From Dehalococcoidia bacterium (GTDB lineage: Bacteria > Chloroflexota > Dehalococcoidia > UBA2979): DNA of 29,081 nucleotides. Positions 17,632-25,362 of the stretch are shown here, one piece after another. A program made the translations under genes and the position numbers. The DNA lies in NCBI GenBank assembly GCA_030745285.1, contig JASLOV010000144.1:1-29081 (forward strand), given 5' to 3'. How positions within the stretch are numbered: position 1 is the first letter of the stretch; every line of letters starts with the position of its first letter. The notes beneath the pieces are model-generated. The model was not told the DNA's origin. It did not search any database and saw only the letters and a list, made by a program, of their open reading frames with translations.

Positions 17632-18852
17632 TCAGTCCTCGCGGTCGAGCTGGAAGGCGTCGTGCAGGGCGGTGACGGCCTCGGCGACCTGGTCCGCCCG
17701 CACGATGCAGGTGATGCGAATCTCCGAGGTGGAGATCAGCTCGATGTTGATGTCGTGATCGAAGAGCGCCCGGAACATGCGGGCGGCGAACCCGGGAGTG
17801 GTCGCCATGCCGGTGCCGACGATCGAGACGGAACCCAGGTCGGGGTCTGAGACGACCTCGCTGGCGCCGATCTCGGACAGGATGCCCTCCACGACGCCGA
17901 CGGCGCGTCCGACCTCCTCGCGCTCGACGGTGAACGTGAGGTCCGTCAGGTCCTCGACGCTGGCGTTCTGGACGATGGTGTCGACGGAGACGCCGGCGGT
18001 CGCCAGCGGCTCGAAGAGGTCGGCGGCGATGCCGGGGCGGTCGGGGACGCCCCGCACCGTGACCTTTGCGACGTGCGCCTGGTGCGCGATTCCGCGGACC
18101 TTCTCTGCCTGTTCCATGATCGCCTCCGCGTGGATCAAGGTACCGGGTGCGTCCTCGAAGCTGCTCGTCACCAGCACATCGACATCGTTCAGCGCCGCCA
18201 CTTCCACGGCGCGGGCGTGCATTACGCGAGCGCCGGTAGTGGCCAGCTCCAGCATCTCGTCGTATCCGATGTCGGCCAGCGGCCGAGCGGACGGGCAGAT
18301 GCGCGGGTCGGCGCTGTAGATGCCGGCCACGTCCGTGTAGATCTCGCAGGCGTCGGCCTTCAGCCCCGCCGCAAGCGAGATCGCGGTGAGGTCGCTGGCG
18401 CCGCGGCCGAGCGTGGTGATGTCGAAGTCCTCGGAGACGCCCTGGAAGCCGGCGACGATCACGACGCGGCCGGCGTCCAGCTCGCGCACGATCCTGGCGG
18501 TATCGATGCCGGAGATGCGGGCGCTGCCGTAGACCGTGTCGGTGCGGATGCCGGCCTGGACGCCGCTCAGGCTGACGGCGGGATGGCCGAGGTCGTCGAG
18601 CGCCATCGAGAGCAGTGCCGAGGAGCGGGTCTCGCCGGTCGAGAGCAGCACGTCCATCTCGCGCGGGTGCGGGTTGCCGGAGACCTCGCGGGCGAGCGCG
18701 ATCAGCTCGTTGGTGCTGCTGCCCATGGCGGAGACGGCCGCGACGACACGGTCGCCGGCCTCGACGCGCTCGGCGATGCGTCGGGCGACGCTGCGGACGC
18801 GTTCGGCGTCGGCGACGGAAGTGCCGCCGTACTTCTGGACGACCAGCGCCAT
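17632..18852 (-). CDS. lysC: Aspartate kinase
   Basis: 406 residues. Catalyses phosphorylation of L-aspartate, the first step toward lysine, threonine and methionine. The kinase domain starts with the diagnostic KYGGTSVAD (8-16) and contains GFQGVSEDFDITTLGRGASD and the YTDVAGIYSADPR loop. Two C-terminal ACT domains (VRGVPDRPGIAADLFEPLA and onward; GMATTPGFAARMFRALFDHDINIELIS) match the feedback-regulated monofunctional type. The length is typical. The start ATG 18852 gives the canonical MALVVQKYGGTS. thrB lies upstream on the same strand after 194 bp, fitting a threonine-pathway grouping, although the gap contains a repeat and may hold a separate promoter. Confidence 0.97.
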   Translation of the reverse strand: MALVVQKYGGTSVADAERVRSVARRIAERVEAGDRVVAAVSAMGSSTNELIALAREVSGNPHPREMDVLLSTGETRSSALLSMALDDLGHPAVSLSGVQAGIRTDTVYGSARISGIDTARIVRELDAGRVVIVAGFQGVSEDFDITTLGRGASDLTAISLAAGLKADACEIYTDVAGIYSADPRICPSARPLADIGYDEMLELATTGARVMHARAVEVAALNDVDVLVTSSFEDAPGTLIHAEAIMEQAEKVRGIAHQAHVAKVTVRGVPDRPGIAADLFEPLATAGVSVDTIVQNASVEDLTDLTFTVEREEVGRAVGVVEGILSEIGASEVVSDPDLGSVSIVGTGMATTPGFAARMFRALFDHDINIELISTSEIRITCIVRADQVAEAVTALHDAFQLDRED

Positions 18853-18974
18853 TGAGCCTGTCCTCAGTCCTTGCGCGTGGTTGCGAGCGATCTAACGCCT
18901 CTGCCCGAGGTTAGGCTAACGGCCGTCTGTGGGCAGCTACTGGCAGCTGCGGAGCGGGTGGCCTGTGGCCGGTC

Positions 18975-18984
18975 GGGGGGGGGG
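18975..18984 (+). repeat. Homopolymeric G10 run
   Basis: Ten consecutive G in the thrB-lysC gap, two bases from the dispersed repeat copy at 18987-19010. Such runs are prone to slippage. Its orientation relative to the lysC transcript would give a C10 run in the RNA. Confidence 0.6.
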
Positions 18985-18986
18985 AG

Positions 18987-19010
18987 CCTTCGACGGGCTC
19001 AGGGTGAGCG
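18987..19010 (+). repeat. Dispersed 24-bp intergenic repeat, copy 2 (reference copy)
   Basis: Begins CCTTCGACGGGCTCAGG and ends TGAGCG. Its right half forms a perfect small hairpin, GCTCA-GGG-TGAGC. Located between thrB and lysC, 36 bp past the thrB stop. Confidence 0.65.
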
Positions 19011-19046
19011 AGGCGTCATCCGGCTGCGGTCGGGCGGGTTGTGCGC

Positions 19047-19961
19047 TCAGGCCTCTGCAAGCACCTCGGCGCCGGTGGCGCGAACCGCGCAGACGCGGGT
19101 CTCGCCGTCCACGCCGTGGGCGGCGGCGGCTTCTCGCATCGCCCCGGCGACGCGTTCCGGATCGTCCACGGCGAAGGCGGCGATGGTGGGGCCGCCGCCG
19201 GAGAGGAAGACGGCCAGCGCGCCGGCGTCGCGGGCGGCCTGGAAGATCGGGAACATCGGCTGGAAGATCTGCGACCGCGCGGGCTGGTGGATCACATCCT
19301 CGGTGGCGGTCTCGAGCAGTTCGTAGCGCCCCTGTTGGAGGGCCGCGACCAGCATGGCGGCGCGGCCGATGTTGTGGACGGCCTGGTTGCGCGTCAGCCG
19401 TTCCGGCAGGGACTTCCGGGACTGCTCCGTGGGCATCGAGAACGAGGGGATCAGCAGTGCCAGCCTGAGGTCGTCCGGCGGCGTGACGCCGATATGCTTG
19501 AGGTCCCCCTCGTCGTCGACGATCACCTGCAGGCCGCCGAGCATCGCCGGGGCGGCGTTATCAGCGTGACCCTCGAGCTGTGAGGCGACCGCGAGCAGCG
19601 TGTCGGCCGAGTGCCCGCCCGCAATCAGCTCGTTGGCGGCGATCACGCCGGCGACTCGCGCCGCGGCGGAGACGCCGAGGCCTCGCCCGACCGGAATGTC
19701 GCCGTCGTACTCGACGCGCACCCCGGGAGGCGGCTCGATGCCGGCATTGCGGTAGAGCGTGAGCGCCGCCGTCGCCGCCATCGACTCAATCGGGCCGCGC
19801 GGCGTTGGGGCGGGCGAATCCTCCGCGGTGAGGCGGAAGTCGGCGGTCCAGTCGAAGGCGAGGCCGAGGCTGTCGAAGCCGGAGCCGACGTTGCCGGAGG
19901 TGGCGGGGACGCGCACGAGCGCGCTGCGTGGCGGCGTCGTGGGAGGCCTCGTTGCGGACAT
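19047..19961 (-). CDS. thrB: Homoserine kinase (GHMP family)
   Basis: 304 residues. Phosphorylates L-homoserine in threonine biosynthesis. The N-terminal strand VRVPATSGNVGSGFDSLGLA is the typical ThrB opening. The GHMP phosphate-binding loop PVGRGLGVSAA lies in the first half (usually P-x-x-x-G-L-G-S-S-A; here Val-Ser replaces Ser-Ser). The third motif, FLSGGGPTIAAF, is near residue 255. The length is normal when ATG 19961 is used; in-frame starts at 19982 (ATG) and 19997 (GTG) would add residues without homology. No Shine-Dalgarno is visible, but TACACT lies exactly six bases before ATG 19961, which suggests a leaderless message. It is followed by lysC on the same strand. Confidence 0.93.
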   Translation of the reverse strand: MSATRPPTTPPRSALVRVPATSGNVGSGFDSLGLAFDWTADFRLTAEDSPAPTPRGPIESMAATAALTLYRNAGIEPPPGVRVEYDGDIPVGRGLGVSAAARVAGVIAANELIAGGHSADTLLAVASQLEGHADNAAPAMLGGLQVIVDDEGDLKHIGVTPPDDLRLALLIPSFSMPTEQSRKSLPERLTRNQAVHNIGRAAMLVAALQQGRYELLETATEDVIHQPARSQIFQPMFPIFQAARDAGALAVFLSGGGPTIAAFAVDDPERVAGAMREAAAAHGVDGETRVCAVRATGAEVLAEA

Positions 19962-19967
19962 AGCGGC

Positions 19968-19973
19968 AGTGTA
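19968..19973 (-). promoter_or_regulatory. Candidate -10 box of a leaderless thrB transcript
   Basis: TACACT on the minus strand, six bases before ATG 19961, with no Shine-Dalgarno between. Spacing is identical to that before the cluster 2 MoxR gene and the metallophosphoesterase gene. Confidence 0.45.
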
Positions 19974-20053
19974 GAAGCGCATCGGTGTGGACGCCACGTT
20001 CGCCGGCGCGACGCGGCGGCGGGCGCTGCTCGATAGAACCAGCCGCGGGTGGA

Positions 20054-20059
20054 TATACT
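20054..20059 (+). promoter_or_regulatory. Candidate -10 box for the thiolase gene
   Basis: TATACT (five of six matches to TATAAT) about 84 bases before the start codon. No strong -35. Transcription would leave a leader of roughly 75 bases. Confidence 0.4.
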
Positions 20060-20128
20060 GTGACGCTTCCGGCCTCGCCGGGAGAGATGGGCAGTCCGGC
20101 TCGATGGCGAGCGGTTCTCAAGGTTCCT

Positions 20129-20136
20129 AAGGGGGG
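20129..20136 (+). promoter_or_regulatory. Strong Shine-Dalgarno of the thiolase gene
   Basis: AAGGGGGG six bases before GTG 20143. It fixes that GTG as the start. Confidence 0.65.
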
Positions 20137-20142
20137 TACTCG

Positions 20143-21318
20143 GTGGAAGACGTAGTCATTCTCAGTGGTGTTCGAACGGCGATCGGCGCGTTCGGTGGGT
20201 CGTTGGCGGACACGCCGGCGTCTGACCTGGCGGCGCAGGTGATGGCGGAGGCGGTGAGCCGGGCCGGAGTCGAGCCGGGCCAGGTCGATCAGGTGATCCT
20301 GGGTTGTGTGGGCCAGGTGGCGGAAGACGGCTACATCTCGCGCCACGCATCGGTGAAGGCGGGCATGCCCGTCGAGACGCCGGCCTACACCGTGAACCGC
20401 ATCTGCGGGTCCGGGCTGGAGGCGATCAACACCGGTGCGCGCTGGTTGCAGACCGGCGATGCCGAGATCGTCGTGGCCGGCGGCGTCGAGAACATGAGCT
20501 CGATGCCGTTCTACCTGCGCAAGGCGCGCTATGGCTACACATACGGCCACGACAAGCTCGAAGACGGCACGATGCACCTGCTGACCGATCCCTTCGACCG
20601 CATCCTCATGGGAGAGACGGCGGAGAACCTGGCGGAGCGCTACGAGGTCTCGCGCGAGGTGCAGGACGAGTACTCCGTGCAGTCGCAGGAGCGCGCGCGG
20701 GTCGCCATCGACGAGGGCCGCTTCACCGAGCAGATCGTGCCGGTCGAGGTGCGCAAGGGTCGCGAGACGGTGACGTTCGACACCGACGAGCACCCCCGCG
20801 CCACGAGCATGGAGGCGCTGGGCAAGCTGCGCACGATCTTTCGCGATGGCGGCAGCGTGACCGCGGGCAACGCCTCCGGCATCAATGACGGCGCGGCGGC
20901 CGTGGTCCTGACGACGGCGGCGAAGGCGGAGGAGCTGGGCCTGACGCCGAGGCTGCGGGTGGTTGCCCGTGCGGAGTCGGGCGTCGAGCCCTCGATCATG
21001 GGTTCGGGGCCGATTCCGGCGGTGGAGAAGGTGCTGGAGAAGGCGGGCCTGACGGTCGACGACCTCGACACGATCGAGCTGAACGAGGCGTTTGCGTCCG
21101 TGGCGGCGGCCTGCTCGACGGCGCTCGGGCTGCCGGCGGAGAAGACGAACCCGAACGGCGGCGCGATCGCGCTCGGTCACCCGGTCGGCGCGACGGGCAC
21201 GATCCTGGCGGTGAAGACGATGTACGAGCTGGACCGTATCGACGGCCGCTATGGCCTCGTCTCGCTCTGCATCGGCGGCGGCCAGGGCATCGCCACGATC
21301 TTCGAGCGCGTGAACTAG
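20143..21318 (+). CDS. Thiolase, probable acetyl-CoA acetyltransferase
   Basis: 391 residues, the usual length for biosynthetic or degradative thiolase. The nucleophilic Cys88 lies in VNRICGSGLEAI, and His346 lies in GGAIALGHPVGATGT. The second catalytic Cys376 is in CIGGGQGIA, with the NEAFASVAAA motif before it. It should condense two acetyl-CoA or cleave 3-ketoacyl-CoA in the cytoplasm. Chain-length preference cannot be read from the sequence, so both acetoacetyl-CoA thiolase and a longer-chain beta-oxidation thiolase are possible. The GTG start has a strong AAGGGGGG site. It stands alone on its strand, with its own promoter candidate and a hairpin terminator just downstream. Confidence 0.93.
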   Translation: MEDVVILSGVRTAIGAFGGSLADTPASDLAAQVMAEAVSRAGVEPGQVDQVILGCVGQVAEDGYISRHASVKAGMPVETPAYTVNRICGSGLEAINTGARWLQTGDAEIVVAGGVENMSSMPFYLRKARYGYTYGHDKLEDGTMHLLTDPFDRILMGETAENLAERYEVSREVQDEYSVQSQERARVAIDEGRFTEQIVPVEVRKGRETVTFDTDEHPRATSMEALGKLRTIFRDGGSVTAGNASGINDGAAAVVLTTAAKAEELGLTPRLRVVARAESGVEPSIMGSGPIPAVEKVLEKAGLTVDDLDTIELNEAFASVAAACSTALGLPAEKTNPNGGAIALGHPVGATGTILAVKTMYELDRIDGRYGLVSLCIGGGQGIATIFERVN

Positions 21319-21344
21319 CCTTGAACCGGGTCCAGATAGCAAGA

Positions 21345-21370
21345 AGCGGCCTCGAGAGGGGCCGCTTTTT
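21345..21370 (+). terminator. Rho-independent terminator after the thiolase gene
   Basis: AGCGGCC pairs with GGCCGCT around an eight-base loop, followed directly by TTTTT. It sits 27 bp past the thiolase stop. On the opposite strand the hairpin is not followed by a T-run, so it serves the + transcript mainly. Confidence 0.85.
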
Positions 21371-21385
21371 CGTGACCGGCGTGCT

Positions 21386-21991
21386 TCAGAGCAGCGAGGC
21401 GATGCGCTCCCAGATGGCGTCGGTCAGGTGCTCGATGGAGCCGGTCGCGTCGAGCACGAGCCAGCGCTGCGGCTCGGCGGCCGCCTGGGTCAGGTAGCCG
21501 TCCCGCACCCGCTCGTGGAAGGCGAGAGCTTCGCGCTCCATGTAGTCGGTCTTTGGCCCGCCGCGCGCCTGGGCCTCGGCGGGGGAGAGGTCGAGCAGCA
21601 CGGTCAGGGCCGGCGTCAGTCCACCGGTGGCGGCCTCGTTCACGGCGGCAATGAGGGAGCTGTCGAGTCCCCGCCCGTACTGCTGGTAGGCGACCGTGGA
21701 GTCCGAAAAGCGGTCGCACAGCACGACGGCGTCGCCGTCGAGTGCAGGACGAATCACCTCGTGCACCAGCTGGGCGCGGGCCGAAGCGAAGATCAGCAGC
21801 TCGGCTTCCGGGCCGGGCGACTCGCCGGCGAAGAGCGCATCGCGCAGCCGTTCGCCGAGTGCGGTGCCACCGGGCTCGCGGCAGCTCACGACTCGGTGTC
21901 CCGAGGCGCCGATGCGCTCGGCCAGGGCCGCGATCTGGGTGGACTTCCCGGCTCGCTCGCCGCCCTCGAAGGTGACGAAGAGGCCGCTCAT
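21386..21991 (-). CDS. tmk: Thymidylate kinase
   Basis: 201 residues. Phosphorylates dTMP to dTDP. The start MSGLFVTFEGGERAGKSTQ contains the P-loop (EGGxxAGKST, with Glu-Arg at the variable pair). DRFSDSTVAYQQYGRGLD is the DR[YF]xxSxxAYQ thymidine-recognition motif, and the LID region (DLSPAEAQARGG) is present. The length is normal. ATG 21991 is four bases past the R3H ATPase stop; an upstream in-frame start at 22030 would overlap that gene and add an unconserved tail. It is the last gene of the pdxS-pdxT-GNAT-R3H ATPase-tmk operon. Confidence 0.94.
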   Translation of the reverse strand: MSGLFVTFEGGERAGKSTQIAALAERIGASGHRVVSCREPGGTALGERLRDALFAGESPGPEAELLIFASARAQLVHEVIRPALDGDAVVLCDRFSDSTVAYQQYGRGLDSSLIAAVNEAATGGLTPALTVLLDLSPAEAQARGGPKTDYMEREALAFHERVRDGYLTQAAAEPQRWLVLDATGSIEHLTDAIWERIASLL

Positions 21992-21995
21992 CGGG

Positions 21996-23627
21996 TCATC
22001 GTGAGCTGCGCTGATCCCAGGGCAGCTCACGGTTGGGGAGACGGTCGCCGCCTGCGACGGTGATGCGGCGGTACGGCTCGCGCCCGCGCGAGGCGGACGT
22101 GAGGCCGTGGCGCGAGGCCAGCTCGTGCTGGAGGCGGCGGATGTAGGCGTTCTGAGGGGCCAGCTCGACGCTCTGGCGGCCGTGGAAGGAGACGGCGGCG
22201 ACGGCCTCCTCTGCTTCGCGCAGGGCCGCGGTCAGGGGGTCGATCTCCTCACCTTCGCTACGCATCTTCAGCAGCGACTGCTCCATCTGGGTGACGGTGT
22301 TGTTGCGCAGCACGTAGACGGCGACGCCGCGGCTCTCCGCCTCGCGCAGCGGGCCGGTGCGCTGACGGTAGTAGTGGCGCAGCGTCATCACCGCATCGGC
22401 ATCGCGTACGCTGTCCACGATTTCGGCGGCGGAGCGTGTGCTCTCGATCGCCTCCTCCAGGCGGTTGCGACTGACGCCGAAGGGGAGGATGCGGCGCGGG
22501 GGTCCGCCGGGTGCCGGCGGCACCGTCGTCGCGCTCTCGTCGGCGGTCTCGTCCGTGCCGCCGTCCGGGCTGCCGTGGAGCTGCAGCCGTTCCACGGTCT
22601 CCACGTCGCCGGCGTCGTCGACGGTGCGGACCTCCGCCTCGACGTCAAAGCCGCGCAGCAGAGCGTCGACGGTGCGCGCGATGTCCTCGTGGACCGCGAC
22701 GCGGCTGAACGACTGGATCTCGACCAGCGACTGGAAGGTGGGGGCGCTGCGGCGTTCGAGCACGGTCTTCTGGGTGCCTCGCCGCCGCGCCTCGTCGTCG
22801 CCGAGGGTGACGGACTCGATGCCGCCGATCAGGTCGGAGAGCGTGGGGTTCTGCATGAGGTTGTTGAGCGTGTTGCCATGCGCGGTGGCGATCAGCTGCA
22901 CGCCGCGCTCCGCGATCGTGCGTGCCGCCTCGGCTTCTAGCGCCGCGCCGATCTCATCGATCACGATCACCTCGGGCATGTGGTTCTCGACCGCCTCGAT
23001 CATGACCTGGTGCTGGAGTTCCGGCCGGGGCACCTGCATCCGCCGGGAGCGCCCGACGCCGGGGTGGGGGATGTCTCCGTCGCCGCCGATTTCGTTCGAG
23101 GTGTCGACGATCACGACGCGCTTTTTCAACTCGTCGGCCAGCACGCGCGCCGCCTCGCGCAGCATCGTGGTCTTGCCTACCCCGGGGCGGCCCAGCAGGA
23201 GAATGCTGCGGCCGGACTCGACCAGGTCCCGCACCACGCCCGCGGACCCGCCGACGGCGCGGCCGGCACGCAGGGTGAGGCCGACGATGCGGCCCCGGCG
23301 GTTGCGGATCGCGGAGATGCGATGGAGCGTGCGTTCGATGCCGGCGCGGTTGTCCTCGCCGAATTCTGAGACCTGGCGCACGACGTACTCGAGCTCCTGT
23401 TCGGTCACCTCGGATTCGTCGAGCAACAGCTCGCCGCTGGAGTAGCGAATGGCGGGCGGGCGGCCGAGGTCGAGCACGATCTCGAGCAGGGCCTCGTCGT
23501 CGTGCGCTCGTACCGCAGCCGCGACGCGCTCCGGGACCACGGACAGCAACGCCTCCAGCTCAACGCCGTTGTCCACGTCCAGCGGGCGCGGCGCGTCGAC
23601 GTCGGTGCTCGTCGTGCTAGACGCCAC
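21996..23627 (-). CDS. Ycf45/SpoIIIAA-type AAA ATPase with R3H domain
   Basis: 543 residues. The N-terminal region resembles SpoIIIAA/Ycf45 (ending TLHRISAIRNRRGRIVGLTLRAGR). Walker A is GRPGVGKT (146-153) and Walker B is VIVIDEIGA (about 218-226). The Ycf45 signature VDTSNEIGGDGDIPHPGVGRSRRM lies between them, and AHGNTLNNLMQNPTLSDLIGG follows. A Pro/Thr/Asp-rich linker leads to a second helical region and a C-terminal R3H domain (about 480-535) with VSFHGRQSVELAPQN and RREPYRR-like basic ends. R3H domains bind single-stranded nucleic acid, so a nucleic-acid-acting ATPase is expected; the actual role of this family is not known. The GTG start overlaps the upstream gene's end by 11 bp. Confidence 0.87.
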   Translation of the reverse strand: MASSTTSTDVDAPRPLDVDNGVELEALLSVVPERVAAAVRAHDDEALLEIVLDLGRPPAIRYSSGELLLDESEVTEQELEYVVRQVSEFGEDNRAGIERTLHRISAIRNRRGRIVGLTLRAGRAVGGSAGVVRDLVESGRSILLLGRPGVGKTTMLREAARVLADELKKRVVIVDTSNEIGGDGDIPHPGVGRSRRMQVPRPELQHQVMIEAVENHMPEVIVIDEIGAALEAEAARTIAERGVQLIATAHGNTLNNLMQNPTLSDLIGGIESVTLGDDEARRRGTQKTVLERRSAPTFQSLVEIQSFSRVAVHEDIARTVDALLRGFDVEAEVRTVDDAGDVETVERLQLHGSPDGGTDETADESATTVPPAPGGPPRRILPFGVSRNRLEEAIESTRSAAEIVDSVRDADAVMTLRHYYRQRTGPLREAESRGVAVYVLRNNTVTQMEQSLLKMRSEGEEIDPLTAALREAEEAVAAVSFHGRQSVELAPQNAYIRRLQHELASRHGLTSASRGREPYRRITVAGGDRLPNRELPWDQRSSR

Positions 23628-24663
23628 GGGATACCACCACTTCCGGGTTGAGACGCGCGCGTTCGGGCAGCGGCTTCGCGGTGCGGCGGCTCAACAGTGC
23701 GTACTCGTTGCCGGGCGCCAGCCCGCGCGCGGCCAGCAGCCCTTCCACCGGCCCCGCGAGGCGGGGCGCGAGCGTCAGCACACGCGGCCGCCCCTCGATC
23801 TGGGCAGCCGCCACGTCGAGCAGTGCTACCGCCGCAGCGGTCCCGCCGCCGTTATTGGCCCCGCCGCTGGCGATCAGGTCGAACTGCGCGAAGTCGCCGG
23901 CGAGGGAGAGCCGCAGCGAGGCGGAGAGCCGGCCGTCCTGCTCCGCCACCCACTCGCGAGCGTTGCGGCCGAGCCAGCGCCGCTCCTGGATGCCCTCCCA
24001 CTCAACGAAGGTGAGCGCCATCGCCTGGCGTGCGTCGATGGGAAGGGCACGGTTGTAGAGCTGGAAGAGTTCGAAACCGTCGCTGTCACCGGCGTCGCGC
24101 ACCTCGATGCCCTCGGGCGAGCGCTCCCCGGCGGGCGAGCGGTCCCGGCCAGGCGCGCAGTCTCCGGCGCGCAGGCCGTCGCCGCTCCAGAGCCGCTCGC
24201 GAAGCGCGGGCTGGAATCCGCTGCGAAGGGCGTGAAGGAGGACCGCCGCGTCCGCGGGGACGCGCAGCAGTACGCGCGTGACGCCGTTCTGGGTCGCTGC
24301 CTGCAGCGCCTGCTCCAGCAGCGCGTCGATCACCGCGCCGTTCCCGCCAGCGGAGGAGTGCGCGCGATCGAGGGTCTCGGAGGCGTCGACGAGCGTGTCG
24401 ATCACCCAGGCGTCGTCGGCGGAAAGGGTGCGAGCGGTGGCGATGCCGTTGATCTGGCGGTCGCGCACGTCGATCCACATATGACGGCGGCGCACGAGCC
24501 ACTGCTCGATGGCGGCCCCGAGCGCATGCGGCGCCGCGGCGGGCCGTGCCAGCCGCTCCCGGGTGACGGCCTGGTTCTCACAGACTGCGTCGTCGAAGGC
24601 GACGAGGGCGACCAGGTCGATCGGACGGGGCGGGTGCGCGCGGGTGGGGGGCGAGCCGGTCAC
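23617..24663 (-). CDS. Tandem GNAT-like acetyltransferase-fold protein
   Basis: 348 residues with two regions of GNAT-like pattern. In the first (about 1-160), AVIDALLEQALQAATQNGVTRV is followed by LLHALRSGFQP, the usual helix-strand-helix with the GF near the end. In the second (about 190-335), a similar series ends in GPVEGLLAARGLAP. The classical acetyl-CoA loop (RxxGxG/A) is poorly conserved in both, so acetyltransferase activity is not assured and the substrate is unknown. The GTG start overlaps the pdxT stop (GTGA), and the 3' end overlaps the R3H ATPase by 11 bp, so it is firmly in the operon. Confidence 0.6.
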   Translation of the reverse strand: MTGSPPTRAHPPRPIDLVALVAFDDAVCENQAVTRERLARPAAAPHALGAAIEQWLVRRRHMWIDVRDRQINGIATARTLSADDAWVIDTLVDASETLDRAHSSAGGNGAVIDALLEQALQAATQNGVTRVLLRVPADAAVLLHALRSGFQPALRERLWSGDGLRAGDCAPGRDRSPAGERSPEGIEVRDAGDSDGFELFQLYNRALPIDARQAMALTFVEWEGIQERRWLGRNAREWVAEQDGRLSASLRLSLAGDFAQFDLIASGGANNGGGTAAAVALLDVAAAQIEGRPRVLTLAPRLAGPVEGLLAARGLAPGNEYALLSRRTAKPLPERARLNPEVVVSRGV

Positions 24664-25310
24664 GCCGTCGCCTCCTGCCGGCTGCCTGCGGCGCCATCGG
24701 CCGCATCACCGGCCACGGCGTCACGCACGAGCGACGCGAAGAGCGCGTGGAAGCGGGTGTCGCCGGTCAGCTCCGGGTGGAAGGCCGTCGCGAGCATCGA
24801 ACCCTCGCGGCAGGCGACGACGCGGCCGTCATCGAGGCGGGCGAGCACCTCGACGCCCGGGCCGGCGGAGGCGATCACGGGTGCGCGGATAAAGACGGCT
24901 CGCAGCGGCCCGCCGTCGATGCCGGTGACGTCGAGGTTCGCCTCGAACGAATCGAGCTGACGGCCGAAGGCGTTGCGGTCCACGCTGATGTCCATGACGC
25001 CGATCGGCGGACGGTCGAGCGCGGGGGCGTCGCGGGCGAGCAGGATTGCGCCGGCGCAGGTGCCCCAGACCGGCAGGCCGCCGGCGATGCGGGCACGCAG
25101 CGGCTCCATCAGATCGAAGGCGATCAGCAGCCGGGCGATCGTCGTGCTCTCGCCGCCGGGGATGATCAGTCCATCGCACGCGTCCAGCTGCGCGCGTGTG
25201 CGCACCTCGTGGGCGTCGATGCCGATGCGTGCCAGCAGCGTGACGTGCTCCGCGAAGTCGCCCTGCATGGCGAGGACGCCGACGTGCGGCGCGCGGGTGG
25301 GGGCGGTCAT
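24660..25310 (-). CDS. pdxT: Pyridoxal 5'-phosphate synthase glutaminase subunit
   Basis: 216 residues. The class I glutamine amidotransferase that supplies ammonia to PdxS. It opens VGVLAMQGDFAEHV. GGES (52-55) and the nucleophile Cys85 in WGTCAGAILLA are present, with His178 and Glu180 in FHPEL completing the triad. The C-terminus has an Ala/Asp-rich tail of about 20 residues beyond the usual end. ATG 25310 is preceded by GGGAAGA. It lies 52 bp after pdxS, as in most bacteria that use the DXP-independent vitamin B6 route. Confidence 0.95.
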   Translation of the reverse strand: MTAPTRAPHVGVLAMQGDFAEHVTLLARIGIDAHEVRTRAQLDACDGLIIPGGESTTIARLLIAFDLMEPLRARIAGGLPVWGTCAGAILLARDAPALDRPPIGVMDISVDRNAFGRQLDSFEANLDVTGIDGGPLRAVFIRAPVIASAGPGVEVLARLDDGRVVACREGSMLATAFHPELTGDTRFHALFASLVRDAVAGDAADGAAGSRQEATA

Positions 25311-25362
25311 GCCGGCGTCTTCCCGCGACGCGTGGTGGGGCGGATACGGGAGAGCGTGGTGG

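Noticed and set aside
17580..17634. Possible fourth copy of the 24-bp repeat between lysC and dnaE
   Set aside because: Only short pieces (CCCGTCGAA inverted, and CTCGACGG direct) match; about half the positions agree, which is within chance for this composition.
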